A stretch of 64,000 bases of DNA from Gemmatimonadota bacterium (GTDB lineage Bacteria; Gemmatimonadota; Gemmatimonadetes; Gemmatimonadales; Gemmatimonadaceae). Under the pieces are notes generated by a model. That model saw only the letters and a program-made list of their open reading frames with translations, searched no databases and had not been told where the DNA came from. This document shows positions 1-7,928 of this stretch, in pieces; positions within the stretch are counted from its first letter, which is position 1, and each line of letters opens with the position of its first letter. Where the stretch lies: NCBI GenBank assembly GCA_003134685.1, contig PLCA01000002.1:335966-399965 (forward strand), written 5' to 3'. The translations under genes and the position numbers were made by a program.

Positions 1-1
1 T

Positions 2-421
2 TTGCCGGTGGCTTTCGGCCGGCGCGTCAAAAACGAGCTGCGATGGGGAAGAGCCGTGACGGTTTTGATCGCCATCGCGGCCGCAATCACCGCGCAGCGA
101 TCGGGGACGATGGTGGCATTCCTCGGGATTTTCGGATGGGGTTTGTTCGCCTCGACCCTGGTACCGGCGCTGGCGATTGGACTCAACTGGCAGGGCGCCA
201 CGCGTGCGGGAGCGATGGCGTCGATCGCAACGGGACTGATCGTTACGCTGGCGCTCGAAACCGTTGCTTACTGGAAGGTCTTCACATTCCCCGCGGGCGT
301 GACTGCGTCGGCGGTCGCAATGGTGTCTTCGTTTCTGGTGTTTTTCGTCGTGTCGTGGCTCACGCGACGCACCGCGCCGATGGAGATAGACCCCGATGTG
401 AGGCTAGTGATGGAGCTCTGA
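2..421 (+). CDS. Sodium:solute symporter, C-terminal part (5' end outside window)
   Basis: The last 139 residues of a membrane transporter whose beginning lies outside the window. Three long hydrophobic segments (about residues 17-37, 44-63 and 97-119) are separated by short polar turns. The stretch around FGWGLFASTLVPALAIGLNW followed by ATRAGAMAS matches the late helices of the SSS (solute:Na+ symporter) family, which co-transports sodium with a sugar, amino acid or carboxylate. The substrate cannot be told from this fragment. The reading frame is open to the left edge, so the apparent first codon is not a real start. It converges on the aldehyde dehydrogenase gene, with stop codons touching (421/422). 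Confidence 0.7.
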   Translation: MPVAFGRRVKNELRWGRAVTVLIAIAAAITAQRSGTMVAFLGIFGWGLFASTLVPALAIGLNWQGATRAGAMASIATGLIVTLALETVAYWKVFTFPAGVTASAVAMVSSFLVFFVVSWLTRRTAPMEIDPDVRLVMEL

Positions 422-1819
422 TCACTCCGTCGCGGACTTCTTCGCCTTTTGATTCTCCACCACACGGACGCTTTTGATGTTCACGAACTCGTGGATGCCG
501 AACTCGCCGAGCTCGCGACCGAATCCCGAGTTCTTGACGCCGCCAAAGGGAAGCCGCGCGTCAGATACAACCATGCCGTTGATGAAGAGAAGCCCCGACT
601 CGATCTCGGCGATGAGCTGATTGCGTTCGGCGTCGTCGCGGGTCCACGCCGCCGCGCCCAGTCCGAAGGTGGTGCCGTTGGCGATGCGGATCGCGTCGGC
701 GAGATCCTTCGCCTTGAAGACCGACGCAACCGGCCCGAATAGCTCTTCGCTCGCCGCGGGCGCGCCGGGTGGGATGTCGGTGAGAACGGTCGGCGCGTAG
801 AAGTATCCTTCGCGATCGAGTTTGTTTCCGCCCGTGGCAAGCTTTGCTCCTGCCGCGACAGATGCCTTCACTTGCTGATCGAGCTGGTCGCGGATCGCCG
901 CCGTCGCCTGTGGTCCGAGCTCGGTCCTTTCATCCATCGGGTCCCCGATCCGCATCGCGGAAACACCCGCGACGAATCTCTTGAGGAATTCGTCGTAGAC
1001 CTTCTCGTGGACTATGAATCTCTTGGCGGCGATGCACGACTGGCCGTTGTTGATCATCCGTGCCGCCACCGCCGTCGACACCGCGTTTTCCAGATCCGCG
1101 CTCGGCATCACCACGAACGGGTCGCTGCCGCCGAGCTCGATGACAGACTTCTTGAGATTCTTGCCGGCGGCACTGGCGACCGATCGACCAGCTCCTTCGC
1201 TGCCGGTGAGTGTGACGGCGGCGACGCGACGGTCGGCGATGACTCCCTCAACCAGGTCTGAACCGATGAGGAGAGTCTGAAAAACGCCATCGGCGAATCC
1301 AGCGCGGCGAAAAATGTCTTCGATGGCCAGGGCGCACTGTGGAACGTTCGACGCGTGCTTGAGGGCGCCGACATTACCAGCCATGAGCGCCGGAGCCGCA
1401 AAACGGAAAACCTGCCAGAATGGAAAATTCCACGGCATGATTGCAAGCACGACTCCGATAGGCTGAAATGCGACCCAGCTCTTGCCGCCTTCCATCTCGA
1501 CAGGCCGGTCGGCGAGAAACCGCTCCGCGTTGTCGGCGTAGTAGCGGCACGCGGTCGCACATTTCTCTGCTTCGGCGATGGCGGCCTTGAGGGGCTTCCC
1601 CATCTCGAGCGTCATGAGCTGTCCGAGCTGGCGCGATTCCGCCGTCAGGATTGCGGCGGCCTTGCGCATGTGGGTCGCGCGGTCGGCGAAGGATGTGCGG
1701 CGGTGCTGGCGATACGCTGCCACACCTCGATCCAATGCCTCGCTGACTTTCGCCGCTGAGTACGCCTCGAAAGTGCGAATGGTCTTTCCGGTCGCGGGAT
1801 TCGTAGTCGATATGCTCAT
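422..1819 (-). CDS. NAD(P)-dependent aldehyde dehydrogenase, succinate-semialdehyde type
   Basis: A 465-residue aldehyde dehydrogenase of full family length. It oxidises an aldehyde to the acid with NAD(P)+. Visible landmarks are the Rossmann motif LTGSEGAG, the general-base glutamate in VIELGGSDPF (around residue 230) and the nucleophilic cysteine in NNGQSCIAAK (around 260). The PWNFPFWQV segment and overall length resemble the Sad/GabD succinate-semialdehyde group, but substrate specificity is inferred. The ATG at 1819 is chosen over an in-frame TTG two codons upstream. It converges on the symporter with no gap and is divergent from the glycosidase-like gene. Residues downstream of the catalytic cysteine look intact. 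Confidence 0.88.
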   Translation of the reverse strand: MSISTTNPATGKTIRTFEAYSAAKVSEALDRGVAAYRQHRRTSFADRATHMRKAAAILTAESRQLGQLMTLEMGKPLKAAIAEAEKCATACRYYADNAERFLADRPVEMEGGKSWVAFQPIGVVLAIMPWNFPFWQVFRFAAPALMAGNVGALKHASNVPQCALAIEDIFRRAGFADGVFQTLLIGSDLVEGVIADRRVAAVTLTGSEGAGRSVASAAGKNLKKSVIELGGSDPFVVMPSADLENAVSTAVAARMINNGQSCIAAKRFIVHEKVYDEFLKRFVAGVSAMRIGDPMDERTELGPQATAAIRDQLDQQVKASVAAGAKLATGGNKLDREGYFYAPTVLTDIPPGAPAASEELFGPVASVFKAKDLADAIRIANGTTFGLGAAAWTRDDAERNQLIAEIESGLLFINGMVVSDARLPFGGVKNSGFGRELGEFGIHEFVNIKSVRVVENQKAKKSATE

Positions 1820-1943
1820 GATCAAACGCTTCGCTTCACTTAGCGTGCCCGGGAATCACGTTCTGCGCGGTGACCGCAGAGGGAAGAGAGAAACAAGACG
1901 GCGAAGAACCGTTTGAGGCTCTTCTGATTTACATTGTTGTCCT

Positions 1944-3488
1944 ATGCCCAAGAACAAAGTCTGCGCACTGGTCCTTTCACTTTTCATGCTCGCCGCTTTC
2001 GACGCGGAATGCGGACAATCGCAGGTAAGTTCCGTACAAAGCCTCACTGTGCCCCCGCCGATTCGTCGCGAGTTCAGGGGAGTGTGGATCGCGTCGGTGG
2101 AGAACATCGATTGGCCTTCGCAGCCCGGGCTTTCGACGCAGGAACAGAAGGACGAGCTGGTGGGAATGCTCGATCGGGCCGTAGCTCTCCGATTGAATGC
2201 CGTGATTCTGCAGGTGCGTCCAGCCGCTGACGCGATGTATGCGTCACCGTACGAGCCATGGTCTGAGTACTTGACCGGGCGAATGGGCAGAGCACCCAAC
2301 CCCTGGTACGATCCGCTCGAATTCGCGGTGACCGAAGCCCACAGGCGTGGGCTCGAGCTGCATGCGTGGTTCAATCCCTATCGGGCGCGTCATCCGTCGT
2401 CGAGGTCGGCGCCAGCGCCGAATCACATCAGCGTCACGCACCCCGAGCTGGTGAAGAAGTACGGAAGCATGCTATGGATGGATCCGGGGGAGCCGGAAGT
2501 TCGAGACGAGACTCTCCGCGTGGTGCTCGACGTTGTCCAGCGGTACGACATCGATGGCGTTCACATCGACGACTACTTCTATCCGTACAAGGAGAAGGAC
2601 CGGCGCGGAAGGACCATCGAGTTCCCGGACGGGAACAGCTGGCGGAAATATCTCAGATCTGGCGGAACACTTTCGAGGGATGATTGGCGCCGGACCAACG
2701 TCGACAGTCTCATTTACCAGGTTTACATCCGGATCAAGGCCGCAAAACCCTGGGTGAAATTCGGCATCAGCCCATTTGGAGTGTGGCGTCCGGGGAATCC
2801 TCCGCAGATCGGAGGCTTTGATTCCTACGCGGAGCTGTACGGCGACTCGAGAAAGTGGCTCCTGAATGGATGGGCGGACTACTTCACACCGCAGCTCTAT
2901 TGGCCGACCTTCCGCCCTGACCTGAGCTACTCCGTCCTGCTGCAATGGTGGGTCGAGCAGAATGCGAAGGGCAGGCATATCTGGCCAGGCAACTATCTCG
3001 ACAAAGTTACGGGCACCCAAACCGGATGGCCTGCGCAGGAGCTGCTCGATCAAATCTCGATCACGCGCGCGCAACGCGGAGCGACAGGGAATGTCTTCTT
3101 CAGCATGCGCTCGTTCATGTTCGGAAGAGACAGCCTCCCCGAGAAATTGGTGGCCGGTCCATACGCGAGCAGAACGCTGGTGCCGGCATCTACCTGGCTT
3201 GACAGCATTCCGCCTCTTTCACCGATCGTGCGCGTTGGTCGCGATGCCGTAACCGGCGCGAGCACTGTGTCGCTCCAACCTCAGGGCGCGGAAGCTACGT
3301 GGCTGTGGCTGATCAGGACGCGAATTGGAACGGACTGGACGACTGAAGTTCTGCCAGGACTCCAGCGCTTCTACATGATTCCGCGGGTTGCCGGCGGCGT
3401 GTCGGCGGATGAAGTCGCGGTGTCGGCCGTCGATCGAAACGGCAACGAAAGCGCGCCAGTCATGCTGGGGCTGGTGTCCTCTCCCTGA
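1944..3488 (+). CDS. Secreted GHL10/DUF187-type glycoside hydrolase-like protein (YngK-like)
   Basis: 514 residues. An N-terminal hydrophobic stretch (about residues 5-18) looks like a signal peptide, so the protein probably acts outside the cytoplasm. From residue 40 the sequence follows the GHL10 family (PF02638): REFRGVWIASVENIDWPS, then ILQVRPAADAMY, HAWFNPYRARH and DGVHIDDYFYPY, typical of a TIM barrel with acidic residues at strand ends. The last roughly 110 residues (after LVPASTWLDS) look like a fibronectin-III-like beta domain. Family members are thought to cleave cell-wall or other polysaccharides, but the substrate is unknown. There is no clear Shine-Dalgarno; TACATT lies only 8 nt before the ATG, so the message could be nearly leaderless. 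Confidence 0.8.
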   Translation: MPKNKVCALVLSLFMLAAFDAECGQSQVSSVQSLTVPPPIRREFRGVWIASVENIDWPSQPGLSTQEQKDELVGMLDRAVALRLNAVILQVRPAADAMYASPYEPWSEYLTGRMGRAPNPWYDPLEFAVTEAHRRGLELHAWFNPYRARHPSSRSAPAPNHISVTHPELVKKYGSMLWMDPGEPEVRDETLRVVLDVVQRYDIDGVHIDDYFYPYKEKDRRGRTIEFPDGNSWRKYLRSGGTLSRDDWRRTNVDSLIYQVYIRIKAAKPWVKFGISPFGVWRPGNPPQIGGFDSYAELYGDSRKWLLNGWADYFTPQLYWPTFRPDLSYSVLLQWWVEQNAKGRHIWPGNYLDKVTGTQTGWPAQELLDQISITRAQRGATGNVFFSMRSFMFGRDSLPEKLVAGPYASRTLVPASTWLDSIPPLSPIVRVGRDAVTGASTVSLQPQGAEATWLWLIRTRIGTDWTTEVLPGLQRFYMIPRVAGGVSADEVAVSAVDRNGNESAPVMLGLVSSP

Positions 3489-3489
3489 A

Positions 3490-3530
3490 AACAAAAACTC
3501 CGCGCTGAGCGTGATGCTCAGCGCGGAGAG
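3490..3530 (-). terminator. Intrinsic terminator of the double-cupredoxin gene
   Basis: A perfect 13-bp inverted repeat (arms 3500-3512 and 3518-3530, CTCCGCGCTGAGC type) with a 5-nt loop. Read on the minus strand it is followed by TTTTTGTTTT. It lies about 45 nt past the minus-strand gene ending at 3576. A partial third copy of the arm (CTCAGCGCGG) follows at about 3538-3547. Confidence 0.8.
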
Positions 3531-3575
3531 TGATACTCAGCGCGGCGTCGGATCACGACCTGATGAAGATACCGC

Positions 3576-4448
3576 CTAATTCACCGTGATCTGCTGCATC
3601 ATGCCGTGCACGAAGTGCGGCTTTCCGTCCTTTGCATCGGGCACGAAACAGATCAGTGCGTAATTGCCTGGAGCAAAATCCGCCGTGAAGTACCCGGACA
3701 TTCCGGCCTCGAGGCCGGCGACTCCGCCCAGCGGCTTTCCGGGTGGTGGACCTTCCATCTTCTCGATCCACTTCGTGAAGTCTCCAACACTGGCCCCAGG
3801 AGCCAGCTGCACCAGCTCGATTTCGTGTGGTTGCTGAGCGGCGTTGTAAACGCGAATGGTGCGCGTTCCGGCGCGAATCGGAGATGAGAGCTTGAAGGCA
3901 TAATCGACGAGTGTCGCAGTGACGTCTGTCCGAGGCTTGGTAGCAGCTGGACCGTTGTCACGCGCTACCCGTAGCGACCGCACCATTCCCTTCATGAAAT
4001 GCGGTGGTCCGCCGAGATCGACGAAGCAGATCAAGGCGTAGTTGCCCGGCTCGAGCATCACCGTCGCGTTCGACTCAAGACCTGGGGCGGGAGCATTCGG
4101 GCCACCCACTTGTTTCACCCAGGCGGGAGGCGGTCCCGGATTGGCCAGAGCAGCGCGCAGAGCATCTATCGTTTTTCCATCCGCCAGCTTCAGCAACTGC
4201 ATGTGATGAAGCGCCGGTCCCTTGTTCAGGAATCTGAACTCGGTGAGGCCGGCGGGGATGACGTCAGGAGCAGTGAACTTGAAATCCTCGCCCGTAACCC
4301 GAACGACGTGCGCCTTAACGGTTGGTGCTGAGACAGTTGCTGTCTTGACCGTGGCGTGCGATGGAGCCGCCGCGAAAGCGAGGCCGAATGTAAGTGTTGC
4401 GACTGCTACTGATCCCGCGATGAGACCGACGGTCTTCACAGATGCCAT
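3576..4448 (-). CDS. Exported protein with two tandem cupredoxin-like copper domains
   Basis: 290 residues with a clear signal peptide (hydrophobic residues 7-29, ending AFAAAPSHA), so it is periplasmic or secreted. The mature part is an internal duplication: domain 1 about residues 45-160, domain 2 about 170-290. Each copy has an early histidine (ALHHMQL; QPHEIEL) and a late C-Xn-H-X4-M run (CFVDLGGPPHFMKGM and CFVPDAKDGKPHFVHGM). This is the ligand order of a type-1 blue copper site. Copper binding is inferred from ligand spacing; an electron-transfer or copper-storage role is possible. A strong Shine-Dalgarno (GGAGAGG) precedes the ATG, and a strong terminator follows the gene. Confidence 0.72.
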   Translation of the reverse strand: MASVKTVGLIAGSVAVATLTFGLAFAAAPSHATVKTATVSAPTVKAHVVRVTGEDFKFTAPDVIPAGLTEFRFLNKGPALHHMQLLKLADGKTIDALRAALANPGPPPAWVKQVGGPNAPAPGLESNATVMLEPGNYALICFVDLGGPPHFMKGMVRSLRVARDNGPAATKPRTDVTATLVDYAFKLSSPIRAGTRTIRVYNAAQQPHEIELVQLAPGASVGDFTKWIEKMEGPPPGKPLGGVAGLEAGMSGYFTADFAPGNYALICFVPDAKDGKPHFVHGMMQQITVN

Positions 4449-4535
4449 GAACGAACCTCTCCGTTGATGAGTGCAGGCGATGAGCGAGCCACATTGTGCC
4501 GCTACTATCGTCGGCTGTCAACAGGAGACCGCGGC

Positions 4536-4931
4536 CTACTTGTCCTCGCGCTTGAGGGAGGCGGAGTTGATGCAATACCGCTGGTGCGTCGGCCCGGGAC
4601 CGTCGTCGAACACATGTCCCAGGTGGGCATCACATTTCGCGCAGAGAACTTCCGTACGCCGCATGAACAGGCTCTTGTCCGATTCAGTGCGGACGTTCTC
4701 GCCCGCGACCGGCTCGGTGAAGCTAGGCCAACCGGTGCCGGAATCAAACTTGGCGTCGGAATCGAAAAGAGGCGTTCCACAACAGGCGCAGGTGTAGGTC
4801 CCCGGTTTCTTGCTGTCGTGGTACTCGCCGGTAAACGCGCGCTCGGTGCCCTTCTGGCGCGCAATCCGGTACTGCTCCGGGGTGAGCTCCTTGCGCCATT
4901 CTTCGTCGCTCTTCTTAATCTTGTCGCTCAT
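4536..4931 (-). CDS. msrB: Peptide-methionine (R)-S-oxide reductase MsrB
   Basis: 131 residues from the ATG at 4931, which has AGAGAG 8 nt upstream; an in-frame TTG six codons earlier is less likely. MsrB reduces the R epimer of methionine sulfoxide in oxidised proteins. It shows the two zinc CxxC pairs (CACC, then CAKC), the SGTGWPSF signature, the GHVFDDGP turn and the catalytic cysteine in RYCINS near the C terminus. No signal peptide is present, so this is a cytoplasmic form. It is divergent from the retropepsin lipoprotein. It is one of several oxidative-damage genes in the window. Confidence 0.95.
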   Translation of the reverse strand: MSDKIKKSDEEWRKELTPEQYRIARQKGTERAFTGEYHDSKKPGTYTCACCGTPLFDSDAKFDSGTGWPSFTEPVAGENVRTESDKSLFMRRTEVLCAKCDAHLGHVFDDGPGPTHQRYCINSASLKREDK

Positions 4932-5067
4932 CGTGTCGCTCTCTGACAATCAAATAGGTGTGATTCACCGTCAACGCAGTGGTGATTTGTGCCGCCTAAG
5001 CGGTACCGACAAAATACACCGCGTGTGGAATATCGGTGTGCAGCATCCTAGCTTCTGCTTTAACCGT

Positions 5068-6357
5068 ATGGAACGCCGATCGAGAGCCGCGCGAAGCACG
5101 ATTGTACTCCTAGGGATAGCCATTGCGGGCTGCGTCCATGGCCCGGGCAGCCTCCGTCAGGAGCGCCGCGTCGGCTATTGGGAAGCGCTGGCCGAGCTGC
5201 TTCCGGCGGAGGCGATCGCATCCGCCCGCACGCCTTCGGAAAAGGAGTTTGCCGAAGCTCTGGGGAATCTCATGTCCGGCGATCTGGAAAAGGCGGAGCA
5301 GCGCTTCGGAACGCTGCGTCGCACGGCAACAGACTCCGTCATCCGCGTCGGCTCGAGGGTGATTTACACCGCGACGCTCCAGTATCAGGAGAAATGGGAG
5401 GCGCTGGCGGCGCTAAAGAACGAGCCATCGCAGCCAAGGGCGGATCGCACCGACAAGGCGAGTATTGAGCGGTGGGCCGAGGCGTTCAGGAACATTCCGC
5501 CGAAGACGTTCACCTTTCGTTCGGCATCGGCTCGTCTGCTCATGTCGGTGTCAACGGTGGGAACTCCACTCGTTCCCGTCAGAATCGGTGGCAAGGTCTA
5601 CAACTTCTGGCTGGATACGGGCTCGAGCCTGACCATGCTCGCCTCGGATGTCGCCCGCGATCTCAACATCGCTCCGATCGCGTCCGACAGCCTGGAGATC
5701 GTCACCAGCACAGGCAGGGTGAGGGCAAATCCGGCGCTGATTCCTCAGCTCGAGATCGGCCAACTGGTGGTTCGGAACGCGCCAGCGATGGTTGTCGAGG
5801 AAACGATGATGGAAATGAGCGAGCCAAGACCGATCGAGCCGACCAAGCACGTGAAGATCGACGGCATCATCGGCTTCGACATCATCCGACAGCTGGATCT
5901 CGAGGTGGACTACGGCGAGAACAGCCTGCGCCTTCGAAATCCGGCGACATCGAGACCGGATGCCGACCGCAACATGTTCTGGGTCGGTATTCCGATCGTA
6001 AGACTCACCAGCACCGATGGAATCCCACTGCACTTCGGCCTGGACACAGGGGCGCAGCTGACGTTCGTGACGGAGACGCTTCTCGACAAACTCGACCTTG
6101 TCGCGGCGCGGATAGAGAGCCGGCGAGTCGGCGGTCTTGGCGGCGAGATATCTGTTCGCGCTCCGGTGCTACCGGATCTACGGGTAGACGTGCGTGGATT
6201 CCCGATTCTGTTCAGGGGTGCGGTGGTCCGCGCCCCGGTCTATCAGGTGCTCGCCGCCCTCGACGGGGTGCTGGGAGGAGACGTCTGGAACAGCGGGATA
6301 GTGCGGATCGACATGACGAACGGCGTTTTCGCGATACGGAGACCCCGCCCCAACTAG
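5068..6357 (+). CDS. Lipoprotein with two retropepsin-like aspartyl protease halves
   Basis: 429 residues from the ATG at 5068. A lipobox (IAIAGC, Cys22) marks it as a lipoprotein. Residues 60-160 are helical and resemble a TPR-like stretch. Two retropepsin-type halves follow, each with its own active-site triplet: FWLDTGSSLTML (Asp183) and FGLDTGAQLTFV (Asp326). Each is followed by a hydrophobic-hydrophobic-Gly element (DGIIGFDI; DGVLGGDV), as in Asp_protease_2 domains. Clan AA proteases need two DTG halves; here both are in one chain, so it could be an internally dimeric protease. Substrate is unknown. It is followed after 26 bp by the ArsR-type gene, perhaps as an operon. Confidence 0.75.
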   Translation: MERRSRAARSTIVLLGIAIAGCVHGPGSLRQERRVGYWEALAELLPAEAIASARTPSEKEFAEALGNLMSGDLEKAEQRFGTLRRTATDSVIRVGSRVIYTATLQYQEKWEALAALKNEPSQPRADRTDKASIERWAEAFRNIPPKTFTFRSASARLLMSVSTVGTPLVPVRIGGKVYNFWLDTGSSLTMLASDVARDLNIAPIASDSLEIVTSTGRVRANPALIPQLEIGQLVVRNAPAMVVEETMMEMSEPRPIEPTKHVKIDGIIGFDIIRQLDLEVDYGENSLRLRNPATSRPDADRNMFWVGIPIVRLTSTDGIPLHFGLDTGAQLTFVTETLLDKLDLVAARIESRRVGGLGGEISVRAPVLPDLRVDVRGFPILFRGAVVRAPVYQVLAALDGVLGGDVWNSGIVRIDMTNGVFAIRRPRPN

Positions 6358-6363
6358 GAAAAA

Positions 6364-6385
6364 ATGTTAGCTTGCTAGCTAACAT
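6364..6385 (+). promoter_or_regulatory. Palindrome over the start of the ArsR-type gene (probable operator)
   Basis: Perfect 9-bp arms ATGTTAGCT and AGCTAACAT around a 4-bp spacer (TGCT). It lies in the 26-bp gap after the preceding gene and overlaps the ATG at 6384. Length and symmetry fit a binding site for a dimeric winged-helix regulator, so self-repression is the simplest reading. It could instead form an mRNA hairpin hiding the start. AGGA followed by ATG-TTA-GCT-TGC-TAG also makes a possible 4-codon leader. Confidence 0.5.
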
Positions 6386-7607
6386 GTCTCGATCCGGGTA
6401 TTTACCTATAGAATTCGCGGTCACACCGCGCTTCGATGTCTTCTACGCGCTGTACTCGCTCACGAGCAGCGTTCCAACTCAGATCGATCCCTGGAAGTCG
6501 AAAGCTCTCGCTCGCTTGCCGCGGGATTTTGAGCGCGTGGCAAAACGCGTCGCGCCGCTTCCAATTTTCTGGCCACTGTTGGCGGACGCCATCCAGAGCG
6601 TGCCGGGCGAGGTAACGTTCGAGGAAGTTTTTTCGAGCATTCGCGAAATGCCCGTGGAGGTTCTACAGAAGAACATTCTCTCGGGAATCTTCCACGACCA
6701 GACCACGGTAGACTTGCTCGTCACGCGCGAAATGAGTCTGAAGCAGGTGCTGACCGACCATGAGTTACCGGGCTCCGAGCTGCTCGGGCATTTCGGGCTG
6801 CGGCCGTATAGCCAGAGCTCGTCCTCAGCTAGCGCGATTACAATGCTGCTATCGAAGCCGAAGGCTTTCCGCGACGAGCTGGCGCTGGTGCTTCAGAAAT
6901 TCTGGCAGAGCGGATTCCGGCAAGACTGGTCAGCGCTCGAGACAGGCCTGCGCGCCGAATCGTTTCGCATGAGGGGTCTTCGTGAAGAGCGCTCCGCCGG
7001 GGATCTGGGACGCGAGCTGAATCTTCCGGTCGCGTTCGATGATGACGCCAGGGAGATTCGCCCGAAGACCGGTTTGGCTATCGGCTACGACCGCATCGAT
7101 CGATGCTACGTGATTCCGTCCGCATTCAATGCTCGGCGATGGTGGGCGAAATACGAGACGAAAGCGCAGCGGGTTACTCTATATCTCCCGATCACTACCG
7201 AGCCTCTGGCTCCCAACACGGTTGTGGAGGATGATCGTGAGGCCAGCGAACTGCCAGCCAAGAATCATCGCGCGATAGACGCCGAGCATCCCGCAATAAA
7301 CGCCGAATCGGTTTTTCGAGCCCTGGGGGACACGACGCGATACGCAATAGCGTCGATACTTGCGCGCACGCCCACGACTTCCGCTGACCTCGCCCGGAGT
7401 CTCAAGGTTTCCAAGCCGACGATAACCCATCATGTGCATGCGCTCCGATCAGCTGGGCTGATTGCGGAAACGCCGAGTGGGGGATCGACCAAGCTTACCC
7501 TGAACAGGGGTACAGTTGCGGCCCTGTCTGGCGCGGCGGTCGAGCAGTTGTTCTCGTCTACCGGCGATCTGCCGCTGGACACGACCCGGAAGCGGCGGCA
7601 CAGCTAG
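6384..7607 (+). CDS. ArsR-family transcriptional regulator with N-terminal DUF5937-like domain
   Basis: 407 residues. The last 100 form a winged helix of ArsR type: VFRALGDTTRYAIASILART (from about residue 310), then ADLARSLKVSKPTITHHVHA as the recognition region. The first 300 residues resemble the DUF5937 domain found in front of ArsR helices in some soil bacteria; it has no visible metal-binding cysteines and may sense a small molecule or protein. The start is uncertain: ATG at 6384 lies inside a palindrome and has no close Shine-Dalgarno, while TTG at 6372 lies 12 nt after AGGA. It is probably autoregulated through the palindrome. Confidence 0.75.
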   Translation: MSRSGYLPIEFAVTPRFDVFYALYSLTSSVPTQIDPWKSKALARLPRDFERVAKRVAPLPIFWPLLADAIQSVPGEVTFEEVFSSIREMPVEVLQKNILSGIFHDQTTVDLLVTREMSLKQVLTDHELPGSELLGHFGLRPYSQSSSSASAITMLLSKPKAFRDELALVLQKFWQSGFRQDWSALETGLRAESFRMRGLREERSAGDLGRELNLPVAFDDDAREIRPKTGLAIGYDRIDRCYVIPSAFNARRWWAKYETKAQRVTLYLPITTEPLAPNTVVEDDREASELPAKNHRAIDAEHPAINAESVFRALGDTTRYAIASILARTPTTSADLARSLKVSKPTITHHVHALRSAGLIAETPSGGSTKLTLNRGTVAALSGAAVEQLFSSTGDLPLDTTRKRRHS

Positions 7608-7611
7608 GGCT

Positions 7612-7705
7612 GCGACCGCCACCCACGACATCGCCCGCGACCACCCGCCCCCGCCCCCTACCTCGCCCGCGCCCCTACCCCTCGACGCCCTAGGCACCCG
7701 GCACA
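7612..7705 (+). terminator. C-rich, G-poor stretch after the ArsR gene (possible Rho-utilisation site)
   Basis: Directly after the stop at 7607 the plus strand is dominated by C with few G, in runs such as CCCGCCCCCGCCCCC and CCCTACCCCTCG. Unpaired C-rich RNA of this kind is what Rho loads on. No hairpin with a T tract lies close to the stop, so Rho-dependent termination is a reasonable guess only. Confidence 0.3.
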
Positions 7706-7782
7706 GGCGCCCGGGCGATTCGGACCCCCTGAATCAGGGGTTTGGCCAGGCAACCAAATCCAAAAGAATCTTTTAAACCCTT

Positions 7783-7811
7783 TTGCCGTATTGTGAGTCT
7801 AAGAAGATAAG
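7783..7811 (+). promoter_or_regulatory. Possible sigma-70 promoter of the candidate small RNA
   Basis: TTGCCG (7783-7788) and GATAAG (7806-7811), 17 bp apart, each matching 4 of 6 consensus positions. The predicted transcript would start near 7818 and end at the terminator at 7892-7925. Confidence 0.35.
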
Positions 7812-7817
7812 AGGCCA

Positions 7818-7926
7818 GACTGTTGTCTTTCCTGGCGCAGGATGAGTGCTACTGGTCGAGCTTGTAGGACGGGTGGGCCGCCAGTAGCCAGCCCCGTACC
7901 CCAAAAGGGTACGGGGTTTTTTCTTG
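7818..7926 (+). ncRNA. Candidate small RNA, about 108 nt, function unknown
   Basis: This stretch has no convincing open reading frame but three linked signals: a promoter-like pair upstream, an 8-bp perfect stem (GCTACTGG 7848-7855 with CCAGTAGC 7881-7888), and a textbook terminator pointing right. The neighbouring right-hand gene runs the other way, so the terminator cannot serve it. The alternative is that this is simply the 3' end of the ArsR message about 300 nt upstream. It does not show the conserved cores of SRP RNA, tmRNA or RNase P RNA. Confidence 0.4.
7892..7925 (+). terminator. Strong intrinsic terminator
   Basis: A perfect 10-bp stem (CCCCGTACCC / GGGTACGGGG) with loop CAAAA, followed by TTTTTTCTT. 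It ends 3 nt before the stop codon of the convergent lipoprotein gene. The T tract is on the plus strand only, so it stops rightward transcription. Confidence 0.85.
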
Positions 7927-7928
7927 GC

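Noticed and set aside
5472-6383. Upstream extension of the ArsR regulator frame
   Set aside because: It lies wholly inside the retropepsin gene in another frame and is Arg/Gly-rich noise.
7726-7740. Palindrome CCCCTGA-A-TCAGGGG
   Set aside because: Only 7-bp arms with no T tract; too common a pattern in GC-rich DNA to call a site.
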